DNA from: Streptomyces sp. SS1-1
Lineage (GTDB): Bacteria > Actinomycetota > Actinomycetes > Streptomycetales > Streptomycetaceae
NCBI RefSeq assembly: GCF_008973465.1
Contig: NZ_WBXN01000004.1
Coordinates: 4,132,501 to 4,196,500, forward strand
Direction: 5' to 3'
Length of the DNA stretch: 64,000 nucleotides
The notes below the pieces were generated by a model that worked only from the letters and a program-made list of their open reading frames with translations, was not told the DNA's origin and ran no database searches. Both the position numbers and the translations under genes were made by a program. Below are positions 8,358-16,839 of this stretch, piece after piece. Position 1 is the stretch's first letter, and each line of letters starts with the position of its first letter.

Positions 8358-8882
8358 GTGTCCCTTACTTTCACCCTGGATCCCGCCGTCACCCCCGACC
8401 TGCGCGACGGCATCCTCGACCTGTGGACCGACGTCTCCAACGCGGGCGGCTCCGTCGGGTTCGTACCGCCGGTGACGACCGAGGTGGTACGGCCGGAGCT
8501 GGTCAAGCACCTGGTCGCGATGGCGGAGGGCCGTACCCGGCTGCTCGTCGGGCACGACGAGGACGGACGGATCGCCGCGGCCGCCTTCCTCACCCACAAC
8601 ACGCACCGGCTGATGAAGCACTGGCTGTGGCTCTACACGGTGATGGTGCACCCCCGCCACCAGGGCAAGGGCTACGGCCGCGACCTGCTCGCCGCCGCCG
8701 AGGACGCCGCCCGCGGTCTCGACGGCATCGAGGCGATCCGGCTCACCTGCCGGGGCGGCCTCGGCCTGGAGCGGTTCTACGCCTCCTGCGGCTACAAGGA
8801 GGTCGGCCGCGTCCCCGGCGCGATCCGCGTCGCGCCCGGCGACGACCGCGACGACATCATCATGCTGCTGCCGCTCGGCTGA
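8358..8882 (+). CDS. GNAT-family N-acetyltransferase
   Basis: A 174-residue cytosolic acetyltransferase with the acetyl-CoA pyrophosphate-binding motif VHPRHQGKGYGRDLL near residues 98-112. The typical C-terminal ERFYASCGYKEVGR strand and loop near residues 135-148 is also present. The substrate is unknown. The start GTG lacks a ribosome site, but TACGAT at 8346-8351 stands exactly 6 nt before it, fitting a leaderless transcript. The gene begins 16 nt after udgX, so the promoter lies across the end of that gene. I cannot say more about its role. Confidence 0.85.
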   Translation: MSLTFTLDPAVTPDLRDGILDLWTDVSNAGGSVGFVPPVTTEVVRPELVKHLVAMAEGRTRLLVGHDEDGRIAAAAFLTHNTHRLMKHWLWLYTVMVHPRHQGKGYGRDLLAAAEDAARGLDGIEAIRLTCRGGLGLERFYASCGYKEVGRVPGAIRVAPGDDRDDIIMLLPLG

Positions 8883-8972
8883 GGGCCCCCTGCAAGATCG
8901 GGACCCGGACATGCTTCACTGGACGGTGCGATTGGGAATGTCCGTAGCCGTAGACCGGAAGAGTGGATTGAG

Positions 8973-9263
8973 ATGCTCCGCTACACACTGATGCGCCTCG
9001 GGGTCTTCGTGGGCTGCTTCGTGGTCGTCTGGGGCCTCGTCTACAGCGGCATCGTCCCGCGCGGCTTCGGCGCCTCCAACGGCGTCTGGATGATCCTGCT
9101 CGCCCTGCTGCTCTCGGCCCCGATCAGCTTCGTCGTCCTGCGCAAGGAACGCGACCGCGCCTCGGCCGGGATCGTGCGGCGCGTCGACCGGATGAAGTCC
9201 AACCTGGAGGCGAACCGCAGCCAGGAGGACGAGGTCGACGACGCCGCCCGCGCACAGGGCTGA
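8973..9263 (+). CDS. DUF4229 small membrane protein
   Basis: A 96-residue protein with two transmembrane helices, roughly residues 7-27 and 38-58. A cytoplasmic tail of basic then acidic character follows. The layout, with LRKERDRASAGI after the second helix, matches the actinobacterial DUF4229 family, whose function is unknown. The ATG is preceded by a GGAAGAG-like ribosome site and an intergenic stretch of 90 nt. It is the gene immediately before the SPFH pair, separated by about 170 nt, and could belong to the same membrane unit, but this is only positional. Confidence 0.78.
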   Translation: MLRYTLMRLGVFVGCFVVVWGLVYSGIVPRGFGASNGVWMILLALLLSAPISFVVLRKERDRASAGIVRRVDRMKSNLEANRSQEDEVDDAARAQG

Positions 9264-9434
9264 GCCCGCGCGCGTGGCCCCGAGCGCGGCATGACCGTCC
9301 GGTAGGACCCTGGTCCCCCCTCTTACGCTGGTCCGGACCCATGGTGTGGGATGGCTTGAATCACACCAGGGATCACACCGGTCTCACGCCGGGCGGCGAC
9401 ACGTGCCCGGTACACGCAACGCGAAGGGGGAACT

Positions 9435-11078
9435 GTGGCACGAGGGCGCGCGAAAGCGGGCGCACGACGGGTGGCCGAGGCGGTCGCCTCGGGCACCGAT
9501 CCACGCAGGGCCGCGCAGGAGGAACTGCGCAGGCAGGCAGGCGGCCGGGGAGCCCGGCAGGACGGTGGCGGCGGCGGCGAGTACGAGGCCCAGGGCTGGA
9601 ACATCGACCCGGAGGACTTCCCCGCGGCCCGCGAGCAGGGCGGTTCGACCGCGACGGTCATGCGGCAGAAGACGGTGCCGCTGGACGAGGCCGGCGAGGC
9701 CCTCGGCCGCAGCGAACAGGAGCGCCAGGGCGGCGAGGTGGTGCACGCCATCTGCCCGATGGTGCTGCCGAAGGGCCGTTCGTTCCTCTCCATGCTGCCG
9801 GTGCTGAGCCTGCTCGTCCTGGGTGCCGTGGGCGCCTCGGTCGTGGGCGCCGCCGGGGCCGACGTGCTGACCAACCCCCTGTTCGGCGTGCACTACTGGG
9901 TCGTCTCGCTCGCCGCGGTCGCCTTCGTGTGGTGGCGGCAGGGCATGGTCATGGTGCCCGACGGCTCCCAGGCGCTGATCACCCGGTTCGGCAAGCTGGA
10001 GAAGGTCGTCGGACCGGGCCGGGTCGTGCTGCTGAGCCCCTGGAAGCGGGTGTCGTACATCGTCAACACCACCCGTGAGTACCCGTTCAACGCGCCGGTG
10101 CGCGAGGCCCCGACCCGGGGCGGGGTGAAGGCGTCGATCGACCTGTTCATCCAGTTCCGGATCAGCGACCCCACCGAGTTCGTGTACACGCTCGGCGCGG
10201 TGCGCGGCTTCGAGGAGAAGCTGAGCAACGCCGTCAGCGAGACGATCCGCAGCCTCATCTACGAGCAGGAGGCCGCCGGCATCTACGACATGGTCGGCGA
10301 GGACACCGGCCGGCTCCTGGAGCAGCTCAACCAGCAGTTCCGTCCGGCCGTCGAGCTGACCAACGCCAACATCACCCACGCCGAGCCGTCCGACCAGCGC
10401 TACCGCATGGACCTCGCGGCACCCGAGATGGTCCGCATGGCCAAGGAGGCGTACACGCACGAGTACGCGCTCCAGCTGCGCAAGGAGCAGGACGAGGGCG
10501 ACCTGAGCCGGGAGCTCGCCTCCAGCCAGGAGACGCTGTCCGCGATCCAGGCCGACATCGCCCAGTACCAGGCGCAGATGGACACGGCCGTGGAACGCGA
10601 GACCAACCGCGCCGAGGCCCTGGCCCGCCAGCGCTACGTCCAGGCCGAGTCGGAGGCGAAGGCCAACGCGGCCCTCCTGGAGGCGCAGGCCCTCGACATC
10701 CGCGCGGTGACCGCCGCGGAGGCGCCGGAGATCCTGGAGTACCGCTACCAGCAGCAGGTGCTGGACACCCTGGAGGAGGTCGCCGACCACCTGCCCCGCC
10801 TGGTCCGCATCGGCGGCACCTCCGACGGCGCCGGCATCGACTTCCTGGAGCTGGCCCGCGAACTGGTCGGCGAACGCGGCACGGAGCTGTTCAGCGACGC
10901 CGACATGGCCGCCGTCCGGGCCCGGCTCGGCGAGGTGTCCGAGCGGATCGCCGCCCGCGAGGAGGAGATCGGCGCGCTGCTCGCCGCCGACCGGCCCACC
11001 GTGCCCGAAGTGCCCGACGTACCCGGGCCGGGCGCGGCGACCGACGACATCGAGCTCTCCGAGGAGGCCGCCCAGTGA
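9435..11078 (+). CDS. SPFH/Band 7 domain membrane protein 1
   Basis: A 547-residue stomatin/prohibitin-type protein. An N-terminal cytoplasmic region of about 115 residues is rich in Arg, Ala, Gln and Gly. Two membrane segments follow at roughly 120-141 and 152-168. The SPFH domain spans about 170-330, with GSQALITRFGKLEKVVGPG and ASIDLFIQFRISD. A long helical coiled-coil region lies at about 340-420 and the C-terminal tail is acidic. SPFH proteins build large membrane-associated rings or microdomain scaffolds. The GTG is preceded by AAGGGGG. The stop overlaps the next SPFH gene by 4 nt, so the two are coupled. Substrate or client proteins are unknown. Confidence 0.88.
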   Translation: MARGRAKAGARRVAEAVASGTDPRRAAQEELRRQAGGRGARQDGGGGGEYEAQGWNIDPEDFPAAREQGGSTATVMRQKTVPLDEAGEALGRSEQERQGGEVVHAICPMVLPKGRSFLSMLPVLSLLVLGAVGASVVGAAGADVLTNPLFGVHYWVVSLAAVAFVWWRQGMVMVPDGSQALITRFGKLEKVVGPGRVVLLSPWKRVSYIVNTTREYPFNAPVREAPTRGGVKASIDLFIQFRISDPTEFVYTLGAVRGFEEKLSNAVSETIRSLIYEQEAAGIYDMVGEDTGRLLEQLNQQFRPAVELTNANITHAEPSDQRYRMDLAAPEMVRMAKEAYTHEYALQLRKEQDEGDLSRELASSQETLSAIQADIAQYQAQMDTAVERETNRAEALARQRYVQAESEAKANAALLEAQALDIRAVTAAEAPEILEYRYQQQVLDTLEEVADHLPRLVRIGGTSDGAGIDFLELARELVGERGTELFSDADMAAVRARLGEVSERIAAREEEIGALLAADRPTVPEVPDVPGPGAATDDIELSEEAAQ

Positions 11079-12418
11079 GCACCGCCCGAACCCACCGCCG
11101 GTCGGTCATCTCCGAGGCCGTCGCCCCCTGGACCGACATCGCCCGGCTGCTGCGCGGCGGCGAGGCCGACACCCTGATCCCCGTCATCATCCCGCGGCAC
11201 CGCCGCCGGGTGTGGTGGATGCTGCCGCTGTGGCTCGGCGTCTACGCCCTGCTCATGGGCGTGACCCTGTCCCTGCACGCCGCCGACGCCGAGTCGTCCG
11301 CCGGGGACTTCGCCTACGGCACCCTGGCCGGACTGTCCTACGCCGGTGGCGCCGTGCTGGTGCTGATCGGCGCCCTGTGGTGGTGGCGTTCCTCCATCGT
11401 CGAGATCGAGCAGGGCACCAACGGCGTCCTGACCCGCTACGGCGCCGTGGTCCGCACCCTCGACGCCGGCCGGCACTACCTGTGGCACCCGTGGTCCCGG
11501 GTCGACTTCGTCGTGGACACCGCCACCGAGATCCCGTACTCGGCCCCGGTGATGGCCTGCCCGACGCAGGAGAACGTGCCGCTGCGCTCGATCGAGTTCT
11601 TCCTGAAGTTCCGCATCACCGACGCCGTGCTGTTCGTCCGCACGATCGGCGCCGGCAACTTCGACCTGGTGCTCTCCAGCGCCGTGCAGGACGCCATCCG
11701 CCAGCGCGCCCGCAAGATGCGCACCGAGCGGGCGTACGACCTGCGCGGCTCGGACGTGGCCGACATGCAGGAGCTGCTCAACCGGCAGCTGTCCGGCTAC
11801 GGCGTGCGCATCACCGGCTCCAACATCCCGGACGTGCAGCTGCCGACGCAGTACCAGCAGCACCTGGCCACCCGGGAGCGGGTCGCCAAGGAGCGCACGG
11901 CCTACGAGCAGGAGTGGGGCCTGGTCCGCAAGCGCCGCATCGACCAGCTCGGCATGGACATCGAGCGCGCCAAGAAGGTGCGCGACGCCCGGATCGTCGA
12001 GGTGAAGGCCGCGCTGAACCGGGCCCGCGAGGAGGTCGCCCAGCTGCTGGAGGAGCAGGAGACCAACGCCCAGCGGGTGCGGTTCGAGATCGAGACGCGG
12101 GGCCGCAGCGGCCTGATCGCCGCCGAGAACGAGGCACGCGCCCAGCGCGCCCTCGCCAAGGCGTACCGGGACAACCGGGCCGTGCTCCAGTACGAACTGG
12201 CGCGGCGCCGCCTGGAGGTGGGCGCCAAGCTCGCCGGGCGGGCCCCGCAGCCGGTGGTCGTGCGCACCGACGGCTCCAGCGCCGACACCTCGGCCCTGTC
12301 CACGCTGCTCACCGCGCAGCTGCTGCCGCGGCTGACGGCGCTGCCGGCCGTCGAGGCCCAGCCCTGGGCGGACCGGGTGGCCCGGCTCGCCGAGGAGCGG
12401 GACGGAGACGGCGCGTAG
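11075..12418 (+). CDS. SPFH/Band 7 domain membrane protein 2
   Basis: A 447-residue partner of the preceding gene. Two membrane segments (about 47-68 and 85-108) precede an SPFH domain (about 110-265, with GTNGVLTRYGAVVRTLDAG and SIEFFLKFRITDA). A coiled-coil of about 100 residues with many Arg, Glu and Lys follows, then a short tail. It starts with GTG overlapping the previous stop (GTGA). Sharing of architecture with only modest sequence resemblance suggests an old duplication giving a hetero-oligomeric membrane scaffold. A strong hairpin follows its stop, closing the unit. Confidence 0.87.
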   Translation: MSTARTHRRSVISEAVAPWTDIARLLRGGEADTLIPVIIPRHRRRVWWMLPLWLGVYALLMGVTLSLHAADAESSAGDFAYGTLAGLSYAGGAVLVLIGALWWWRSSIVEIEQGTNGVLTRYGAVVRTLDAGRHYLWHPWSRVDFVVDTATEIPYSAPVMACPTQENVPLRSIEFFLKFRITDAVLFVRTIGAGNFDLVLSSAVQDAIRQRARKMRTERAYDLRGSDVADMQELLNRQLSGYGVRITGSNIPDVQLPTQYQQHLATRERVAKERTAYEQEWGLVRKRRIDQLGMDIERAKKVRDARIVEVKAALNRAREEVAQLLEEQETNAQRVRFEIETRGRSGLIAAENEARAQRALAKAYRDNRAVLQYELARRRLEVGAKLAGRAPQPVVVRTDGSSADTSALSTLLTAQLLPRLTALPAVEAQPWADRVARLAEERDGDGA

Positions 12419-12433
12419 GACGGCGGGTTGGCG

Positions 12434-12465
12434 ACGGGCCGGGCGGGATCTCCCTCCCGGCCCGT
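12434..12465. terminator. Hairpin after the SPFH pair, abutting the tetR -10
   Basis: ACGGGCCGGG pairs with CCCGGCCCGT, with an inner GGGA/TCCC pair around a TC loop. It begins 15 nt after the SPFH2 stop. Its last base is the first base of the TACGCT -10 element of the tetR gene, so it could also act as an operator. Confidence 0.7.
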
Positions 12466-12477
12466 ACGCTGAGCGCC

Positions 12478-13140
12478 ATGGGTGCCGTGAAGACCAAACG
12501 GATGCCGCGGGCCGTCCGTGAGCAGCAGATGCTGGACGCCGCCGTGCGGACCTTCGGCCGGCGCGGGTACATGGCCGCGTCGATGGACGAGGTCGCCGAA
12601 CTGGCGGGTGTCTCGAAGCCGTTGGTGTACCTCTACCTGAACTCCAAGGAAGACCTCTTCACCGCTTGCATCCGGCGGGAGTCCGCCGCGCTCGTGGCGG
12701 CCATCCGGTCCGGCGTCCGGCCGGACCTGCCCGCCGACCGGCAGCTCTGGGACGGACTGCGGGCGTTCTTCACCCACACCTCGCACTACCCGGACGCCTG
12801 GTCCGTGCTGCACCTCCAGGCCCGCACCCACGGCGAGCCGTTCGCCTCCGAGGTCGCCGCGATGCGCGCGGACATCGTCGCGTTCGTCACGCAGCTGATC
12901 CTGGTCGCGGCCCGCGAGGCGCACCGCGACCCCGATTTCCCGGAGAGCGAGGTCGCCGGGGTCGCCGAGGCCCTGGTCGGGGCCGCCGAGTCGCTGGCCG
13001 ACTGGGCCAACACGACTCCGGGCGTGAGCGCGCGTCAGGCGGCGGCCACGCTGATGAACTTCGCGTGGGCCGGCCTGGGCGACCTCAGGGAGGGCCGGCG
13101 CTGGACGCCGCCCGACGCCGCTCAGGAGCTGAGCGGATAG
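12478..13140 (+). CDS. TetR-family transcriptional regulator
   Basis: A 220-residue repressor-type protein. The N-terminal helix-turn-helix spans about residues 14-60, with TFGRRGYMAASMDEVAELAG and KPLVYLYLNSKEDLF. A helical ligand-binding domain of normal length follows. The ATG has no ribosome site, but TACGCT at 12465-12470 lies 7 nt upstream, consistent with leaderless translation. The gene converges on the MaoC gene with a 19-nt overlap of the two 3' ends. Its position beside maoC, long fabG and thiolase genes makes it the likely fatty-acid regulator of that block. A candidate operator lies at 15287-15319. Ligand unknown; an acyl-CoA is the natural guess. Confidence 0.87.
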   Translation: MGAVKTKRMPRAVREQQMLDAAVRTFGRRGYMAASMDEVAELAGVSKPLVYLYLNSKEDLFTACIRRESAALVAAIRSGVRPDLPADRQLWDGLRAFFTHTSHYPDAWSVLHLQARTHGEPFASEVAAMRADIVAFVTQLILVAAREAHRDPDFPESEVAGVAEALVGAAESLADWANTTPGVSARQAAATLMNFAWAGLGDLREGRRWTPPDAAQELSG

Positions 13141-13961
13141 ACCTCCCCGGTCAGGTGGAGGCGGTTCCCGCCGCGCAGTTCGAACCGCCCGTCCCCGGCG
13201 CCGTACGTCACGGTCGCCGGCAGCAGCACCGGCGCCCGGAAGCCGGCCCGCACCCGGACCGCGTCCGGTGTGCCGTGCTCGGCCAGACAGCGGGCGACCG
13301 TCCACATGCCGTGCGCGATGGCGCGCGGGAAGCCGAACAGCCGGGCGGTGAGCGGGTGCAGATGGATGGGGTTGCGGTCCCCGGAGGCCGCGCCGTAGCG
13401 CCGTCCGGTGTCCGAGGGGACCGTCCATTCGGCGACCTCGGGCAGCGGCTCCGGGTCCCCGGCCGGCGCCGAGGGTGCCGTGCCGTCCGTGCGGTGGCGG
13501 GCCAGGTAGTGGCTGGCGGACTCCCACACGAGGCGGTCGCCGGTCCGGACCTCGGTGACCACGACCGCCTCGGTGCCCCGGCGGTGCGGCACCAGCCGGT
13601 CGACGCGCACGCCGACCTCGTACGTGCCGGACGCGGGCAGCGCGGTGTGCCGGGTGACCTCGATGGACGTGTGGACGAGTCCGAGCAGGGGCAGCGGGAA
13701 CTCCCGCGCGCTCATCAGCCGCATGGCCAGCGGGAAGCCGAGCAGATGCGGGTAGGTGACGGGCAGCGTGCCGCCCTCCGCCGGGAAGCCGCACACCCGC
13801 TCGTACGCCGCGAGGCGTGCCGGGTCGACGCGGACGCCGGGCAGCACGAGCCGGGTCCGGGGGAACTCCGCGCCGGGGCGGGGCCGTTTGAACGGGGAGA
13901 GCACCGCGCCCCGGGCGAGCAGGGCGGGCAGCCGGGGCGCGCCGGTCAGGACGGTCGTCAT
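13122..13961 (-). CDS. MaoC-like (3R)-hydroxyacyl dehydratase
   Basis: A 279-residue protein of the MaoC/hotdog fold whose C-terminal half carries the hydratase-2 motif. It reads GAASGDRNPIHLHPLTARLFGFPRAIAHGM near residues 193-222, with D199 and H204 as the likely catalytic pair. The N-terminal half is a second, degenerate hotdog domain, as in HtdX-type enzymes. It overlaps the stop of the long FabG gene by 1 nt (TGATG), so reductase and dehydratase are made together. They probably reduce and dehydrate 3-oxoacyl chains, or run in reverse. The order matches M. tuberculosis Rv0241c-Rv0243 (htdX, fabG4, fadA2) as I recall it. Confidence 0.85.
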   Translation of the reverse strand: MTTVLTGAPRLPALLARGAVLSPFKRPRPGAEFPRTRLVLPGVRVDPARLAAYERVCGFPAEGGTLPVTYPHLLGFPLAMRLMSAREFPLPLLGLVHTSIEVTRHTALPASGTYEVGVRVDRLVPHRRGTEAVVVTEVRTGDRLVWESASHYLARHRTDGTAPSAPAGDPEPLPEVAEWTVPSDTGRRYGAASGDRNPIHLHPLTARLFGFPRAIAHGMWTVARCLAEHGTPDAVRVRAGFRAPVLLPATVTYGAGDGRFELRGGNRLHLTGEVYPLSS

Positions 13962-15259
13962 CACGCCCCCAGCAGGCTCTGGCCGCACACCCGCACGACC
14001 TGGCCGTTGACGGCGCCCGACGCGGGGTGCGCGAGCCAGGCGGTCGTCTCGGCGACGTCGGACGGCAGGCCGCCCTGCGCGAGGGAGTTCATGCGCCGGC
14101 CCGCCTCCCGGATGAACAGGGGGACCGCGGCCGTCATCTTCGTCTCGATGAAGCCGGGAGCGACCGCGTTCACGGTCACCCCGTGCGCGTCGAGCGCGCG
14201 CGGCGCGAGGGCGCGCACGAGCCCCGCGACACCGGCCTTGCTCGCGCCGTAGTTGGTCTGCCCGGCGTTCCCGGCGAGCCCGGCGATCGACGCGGTCGCC
14301 ACGATCCGCCCGCCGGTCCGCAGGGCGCCGGCCGCGAGCAGCGCGTCCGTGGTGCGCAGCACGCTCGCGAGGTTGACATCGAGTACGGCGTTCCAGCGTT
14401 CGGCGGGCATGTTGACCAGGCGCCGGTCGCGGGTGATGCCCGCGTTGTGGACGAGGACGTCCAGCCCGTCCGGCAGCGCCGCCGCGATCCGCTCCCCGGC
14501 GTCGGGCGCGGTGATGTCCAGGGCGAGAGCGGTGCCGCCGAGCCGGTCGGCCACCCGCCGGGCGTCCTGCTCGGCCTGCGGCACGTCGAGGACGACGACC
14601 CGGGCGCCGTCCCTGGCCAGGGTCTCGGCGACCGCCTCGCCGATGCCGCGGGCGGCGCCGGTGACCAGGGCGGTGCGTCCGGAGAGGGGGCTGCCGGGGT
14701 CCTCGGGCGGGGTGACCTCCTGCGGGCCGACCTCGACGACCTGGCCGCTGACGTAGGCCGACTTGGGGGAGAGGAGGAAACCGAGGGTGGACGCGGCGGC
14801 GCGGGCGTCGGTGAGCCGGACCAGGTTGACCGTCCTGCCCCGGCCGATCTCCTTGCCGAGGGAGCGGGTGAAGCCCTCCAGGGCCTGCTGGGCGGCGGCC
14901 TGGTGGTGGTCGGCGGGGTCGAGGGGCGCGCCCAGGACGACGATCCGCCCGCTCGCCGCGACCGACCGCACCATGGGGTGCAGGGCCGCGTGCACCTCGG
15001 CCAGCGTCTCGACGTCCCGGACCCCCGTGGCGTCGAGCACGACGGCGGCGGGGTGCTCGGCGGGCGCGGTGGTGAGGCCGAGGTCCGCCGCCGCGAGGTC
15101 CAGTTCGGACTTCCCGGCCGTCAGGAGGAGCCGTTCGCCGTCGAGTTCGGGCCGCTCGGGCGACCAGCGGCGCAGCGGGGCGGGCTGGGGAAGCCCCAGA
15201 CGGCGGGTGAGGAACCGGCCGGGGGCGGTCCCCGTGAAGCTCAGATAGCGGTCGGCCAT
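13961..15259 (-). CDS. Long-form 3-oxoacyl-ACP/CoA reductase, FabG4-like
   Basis: A 432-residue short-chain dehydrogenase, much longer than the usual 250-residue FabG. An N-terminal, non-catalytic flavodoxin-like Rossmann domain (about 1-190) precedes the catalytic SDR domain. TGAARGIG at 200-207 binds the nucleotide and HNAG lies at 271-274. The catalytic S324, Y337 and K341 (YGASK) are all intact. High-molecular-weight FabG4 proteins of this kind reduce 3-oxoacyl thioesters. It is translationally coupled to the downstream MaoC dehydratase and divergent from the thiolase gene at 15344, with which it shares a short promoter region holding inverted repeats. Confidence 0.87.
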   Translation of the reverse strand: MADRYLSFTGTAPGRFLTRRLGLPQPAPLRRWSPERPELDGERLLLTAGKSELDLAAADLGLTTAPAEHPAAVVLDATGVRDVETLAEVHAALHPMVRSVAASGRIVVLGAPLDPADHHQAAAQQALEGFTRSLGKEIGRGRTVNLVRLTDARAAASTLGFLLSPKSAYVSGQVVEVGPQEVTPPEDPGSPLSGRTALVTGAARGIGEAVAETLARDGARVVVLDVPQAEQDARRVADRLGGTALALDITAPDAGERIAAALPDGLDVLVHNAGITRDRRLVNMPAERWNAVLDVNLASVLRTTDALLAAGALRTGGRIVATASIAGLAGNAGQTNYGASKAGVAGLVRALAPRALDAHGVTVNAVAPGFIETKMTAAVPLFIREAGRRMNSLAQGGLPSDVAETTAWLAHPASGAVNGQVVRVCGQSLLGA

Positions 15260-15286
15260 GCGGGACTCCCAGGTGCGCTCCGGAAC

Positions 15287-15319
15287 TGACTCAGGAGTAA
15301 GGTTACCGGAGGTAAGTCA
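15287..15319. promoter_or_regulatory. Candidate operator between fabG4-like and thiolase genes
   Basis: The short divergent gap holds a perfect TTACC-GGA-GGTAA palindrome at 15303-15315. It is nested within an outer TGACT/AGTCA pair at 15287-15291 and 15315-15319. A near-direct repeat of GGAG-TAAG...ACC type also overlaps it. The symmetry and place suit the nearby TetR regulator; this is inference. Confidence 0.5.
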
Positions 15320-15343
15320 CCGTGGACGTGAGGAGTGAGGCAC

Positions 15344-16630
15344 ATGAGCGCCCTGTTGGCCCCGGCGGTCCGGCGCGTCGCGATCATCGGCGGCACGCGC
15401 ATCCCCTTCGCCCGCTCCGACGGCCCCTACGCCACCGCCTCCAACCAGGACATGCTCACCGCCGCACTGGACGGCCTGGTCGAGCGGTACGGCCTCGAAG
15501 CGCCGGGGGCGGTCGGCGAGTTCGTCGCCGGGGCCGTCCTCAAGCACAGCCGCGACTTCAACCTCGCCCGCGAGACCGTCCTCGGCTCACGGCTCGACCC
15601 GCGCACCCCCGCCTACGACATCCAGCAGGCGTGCGGCACCGGCCTCCAGGCCGTCGTCGCCGCCGCCAACAAGATCGCGCTCGGGCAGACCGAGGCCGCC
15701 GTCGCGGGCGGCGCCGACACGGCGAGCGACGCGCCCCTCGGCGTCAACGACCGGCTGCGCCGCATCCTCCTGGAGGCCCGCCGGGCCCGGTCCCTCGGTG
15801 GCCGGCTCAAGGCGCTGGCCCAGGTGCGGCCCGCCCACCTCGTCCCCGACATCCCGCGCAACGCCGAGCCCCGTACCGGCCTGTCCATGGGCGAGCACGC
15901 CGCCGTCACCGCCCGCGCCTGGGGCATCACCCGCGAGGCCCAGGACGAGCTGGCGGCGACGAGCCACCAGCGGCTGGCCGCCGCCTACGAGCGCGGCTTC
16001 TTCCAGGACCTGGTCGTGCCCTTCCGGGGGCTCGACCGCGACCAGAACCTGCGCCCCGGCTCCACGCCGGAGAAACTCGCCGCGCTGAAGCCGGTGTTCG
16101 GCCTGGACGCGCCCGGCCCCACGATGACGGCGGGCAACTCGACACCGCTGACCGACGGGGCCGCCGTCGTGCTGCTCGCGAGCGAGGAGTGGGCCGCCGC
16201 CCGGGGCCTGGAGCCGCTGGCGTACCTCACCGCCTACGAGACGGCCGCCGTGGACTTCCCGCACGGCGACGTGGCGGACGGCGAGGACGGACTGCTCATG
16301 GCACCGGCGTACGCCGTCCCGCGCATGCTGGAGCGGGCCGGACTCGGCCTCGGTGACTTCGACCTCGTCGAGGTGCACGAGGCGTTCGCCTCCCAGGTCC
16401 TGGCCACGCTCGCGGCGTGGGAGAAGCGGGGCCTGGACCCGGTGGACCGCGCCCGGCTGAACGTCGCCGGCTCGTCCCTGGCCACCGGTCACCCCTTCGC
16501 GGCCACCGGCGCGCGGATCGTGGCCACGCTGGCCGCGCTGCTCGCCGAGCGCGGCGGTCCGGGCCGGGGGCTGATCTCGGTGTGCGCCGCGGGCGGGCAG
16601 GGCGTGACGGCGGTCCTGGAGCGAAGCTGA
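15344..16630 (+). CDS. Acetyl-CoA C-acyltransferase (thiolase), FadA2-like
   Basis: A 428-residue thiolase that cleaves or forms 3-oxoacyl-CoA. The nucleophile is C97 in QQACGTGLQ. The second-half motifs EVHEAFA, GHPFAATGARI and CAAGGQG hold the catalytic histidines and the second cysteine. The ATG at 15344 is favoured over the GTG at 15335 because the latter overlaps the AGGAG ribosome site. It is divergent from the long FabG and MaoC pair, and together the three could form a beta-oxidation or chain-elongation module. The chain length of the substrate cannot be read from sequence. Confidence 0.9.
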   Translation: MSALLAPAVRRVAIIGGTRIPFARSDGPYATASNQDMLTAALDGLVERYGLEAPGAVGEFVAGAVLKHSRDFNLARETVLGSRLDPRTPAYDIQQACGTGLQAVVAAANKIALGQTEAAVAGGADTASDAPLGVNDRLRRILLEARRARSLGGRLKALAQVRPAHLVPDIPRNAEPRTGLSMGEHAAVTARAWGITREAQDELAATSHQRLAAAYERGFFQDLVVPFRGLDRDQNLRPGSTPEKLAALKPVFGLDAPGPTMTAGNSTPLTDGAAVVLLASEEWAAARGLEPLAYLTAYETAAVDFPHGDVADGEDGLLMAPAYAVPRMLERAGLGLGDFDLVEVHEAFASQVLATLAAWEKRGLDPVDRARLNVAGSSLATGHPFAATGARIVATLAALLAERGGPGRGLISVCAAGGQGVTAVLERS

Positions 16631-16839
16631 GGACCCCTCACATAACCCGCGAGGTTGCACATACCCGTCCCCGGACCGCCGCCGAACCCGCACAACGTCC
16701 CCACGCCCGCGCCGTACGATCGCGGCCTAACCAGCGGTAACCCGTTTCCGCAGGCCTCGGCAGGTGAACACCACGGTGCGCGAGGCACGTACCTCATGCA
16801 GCAAGCGTTTTCCCGCTGCACGCCCGCAGGAGCCGCCCC

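Noticed and set aside
15335..15343. GTG at 15335 as thiolase start
   Set aside because: It overlaps the AGGAG ribosome site that is correctly spaced for the ATG at 15344.
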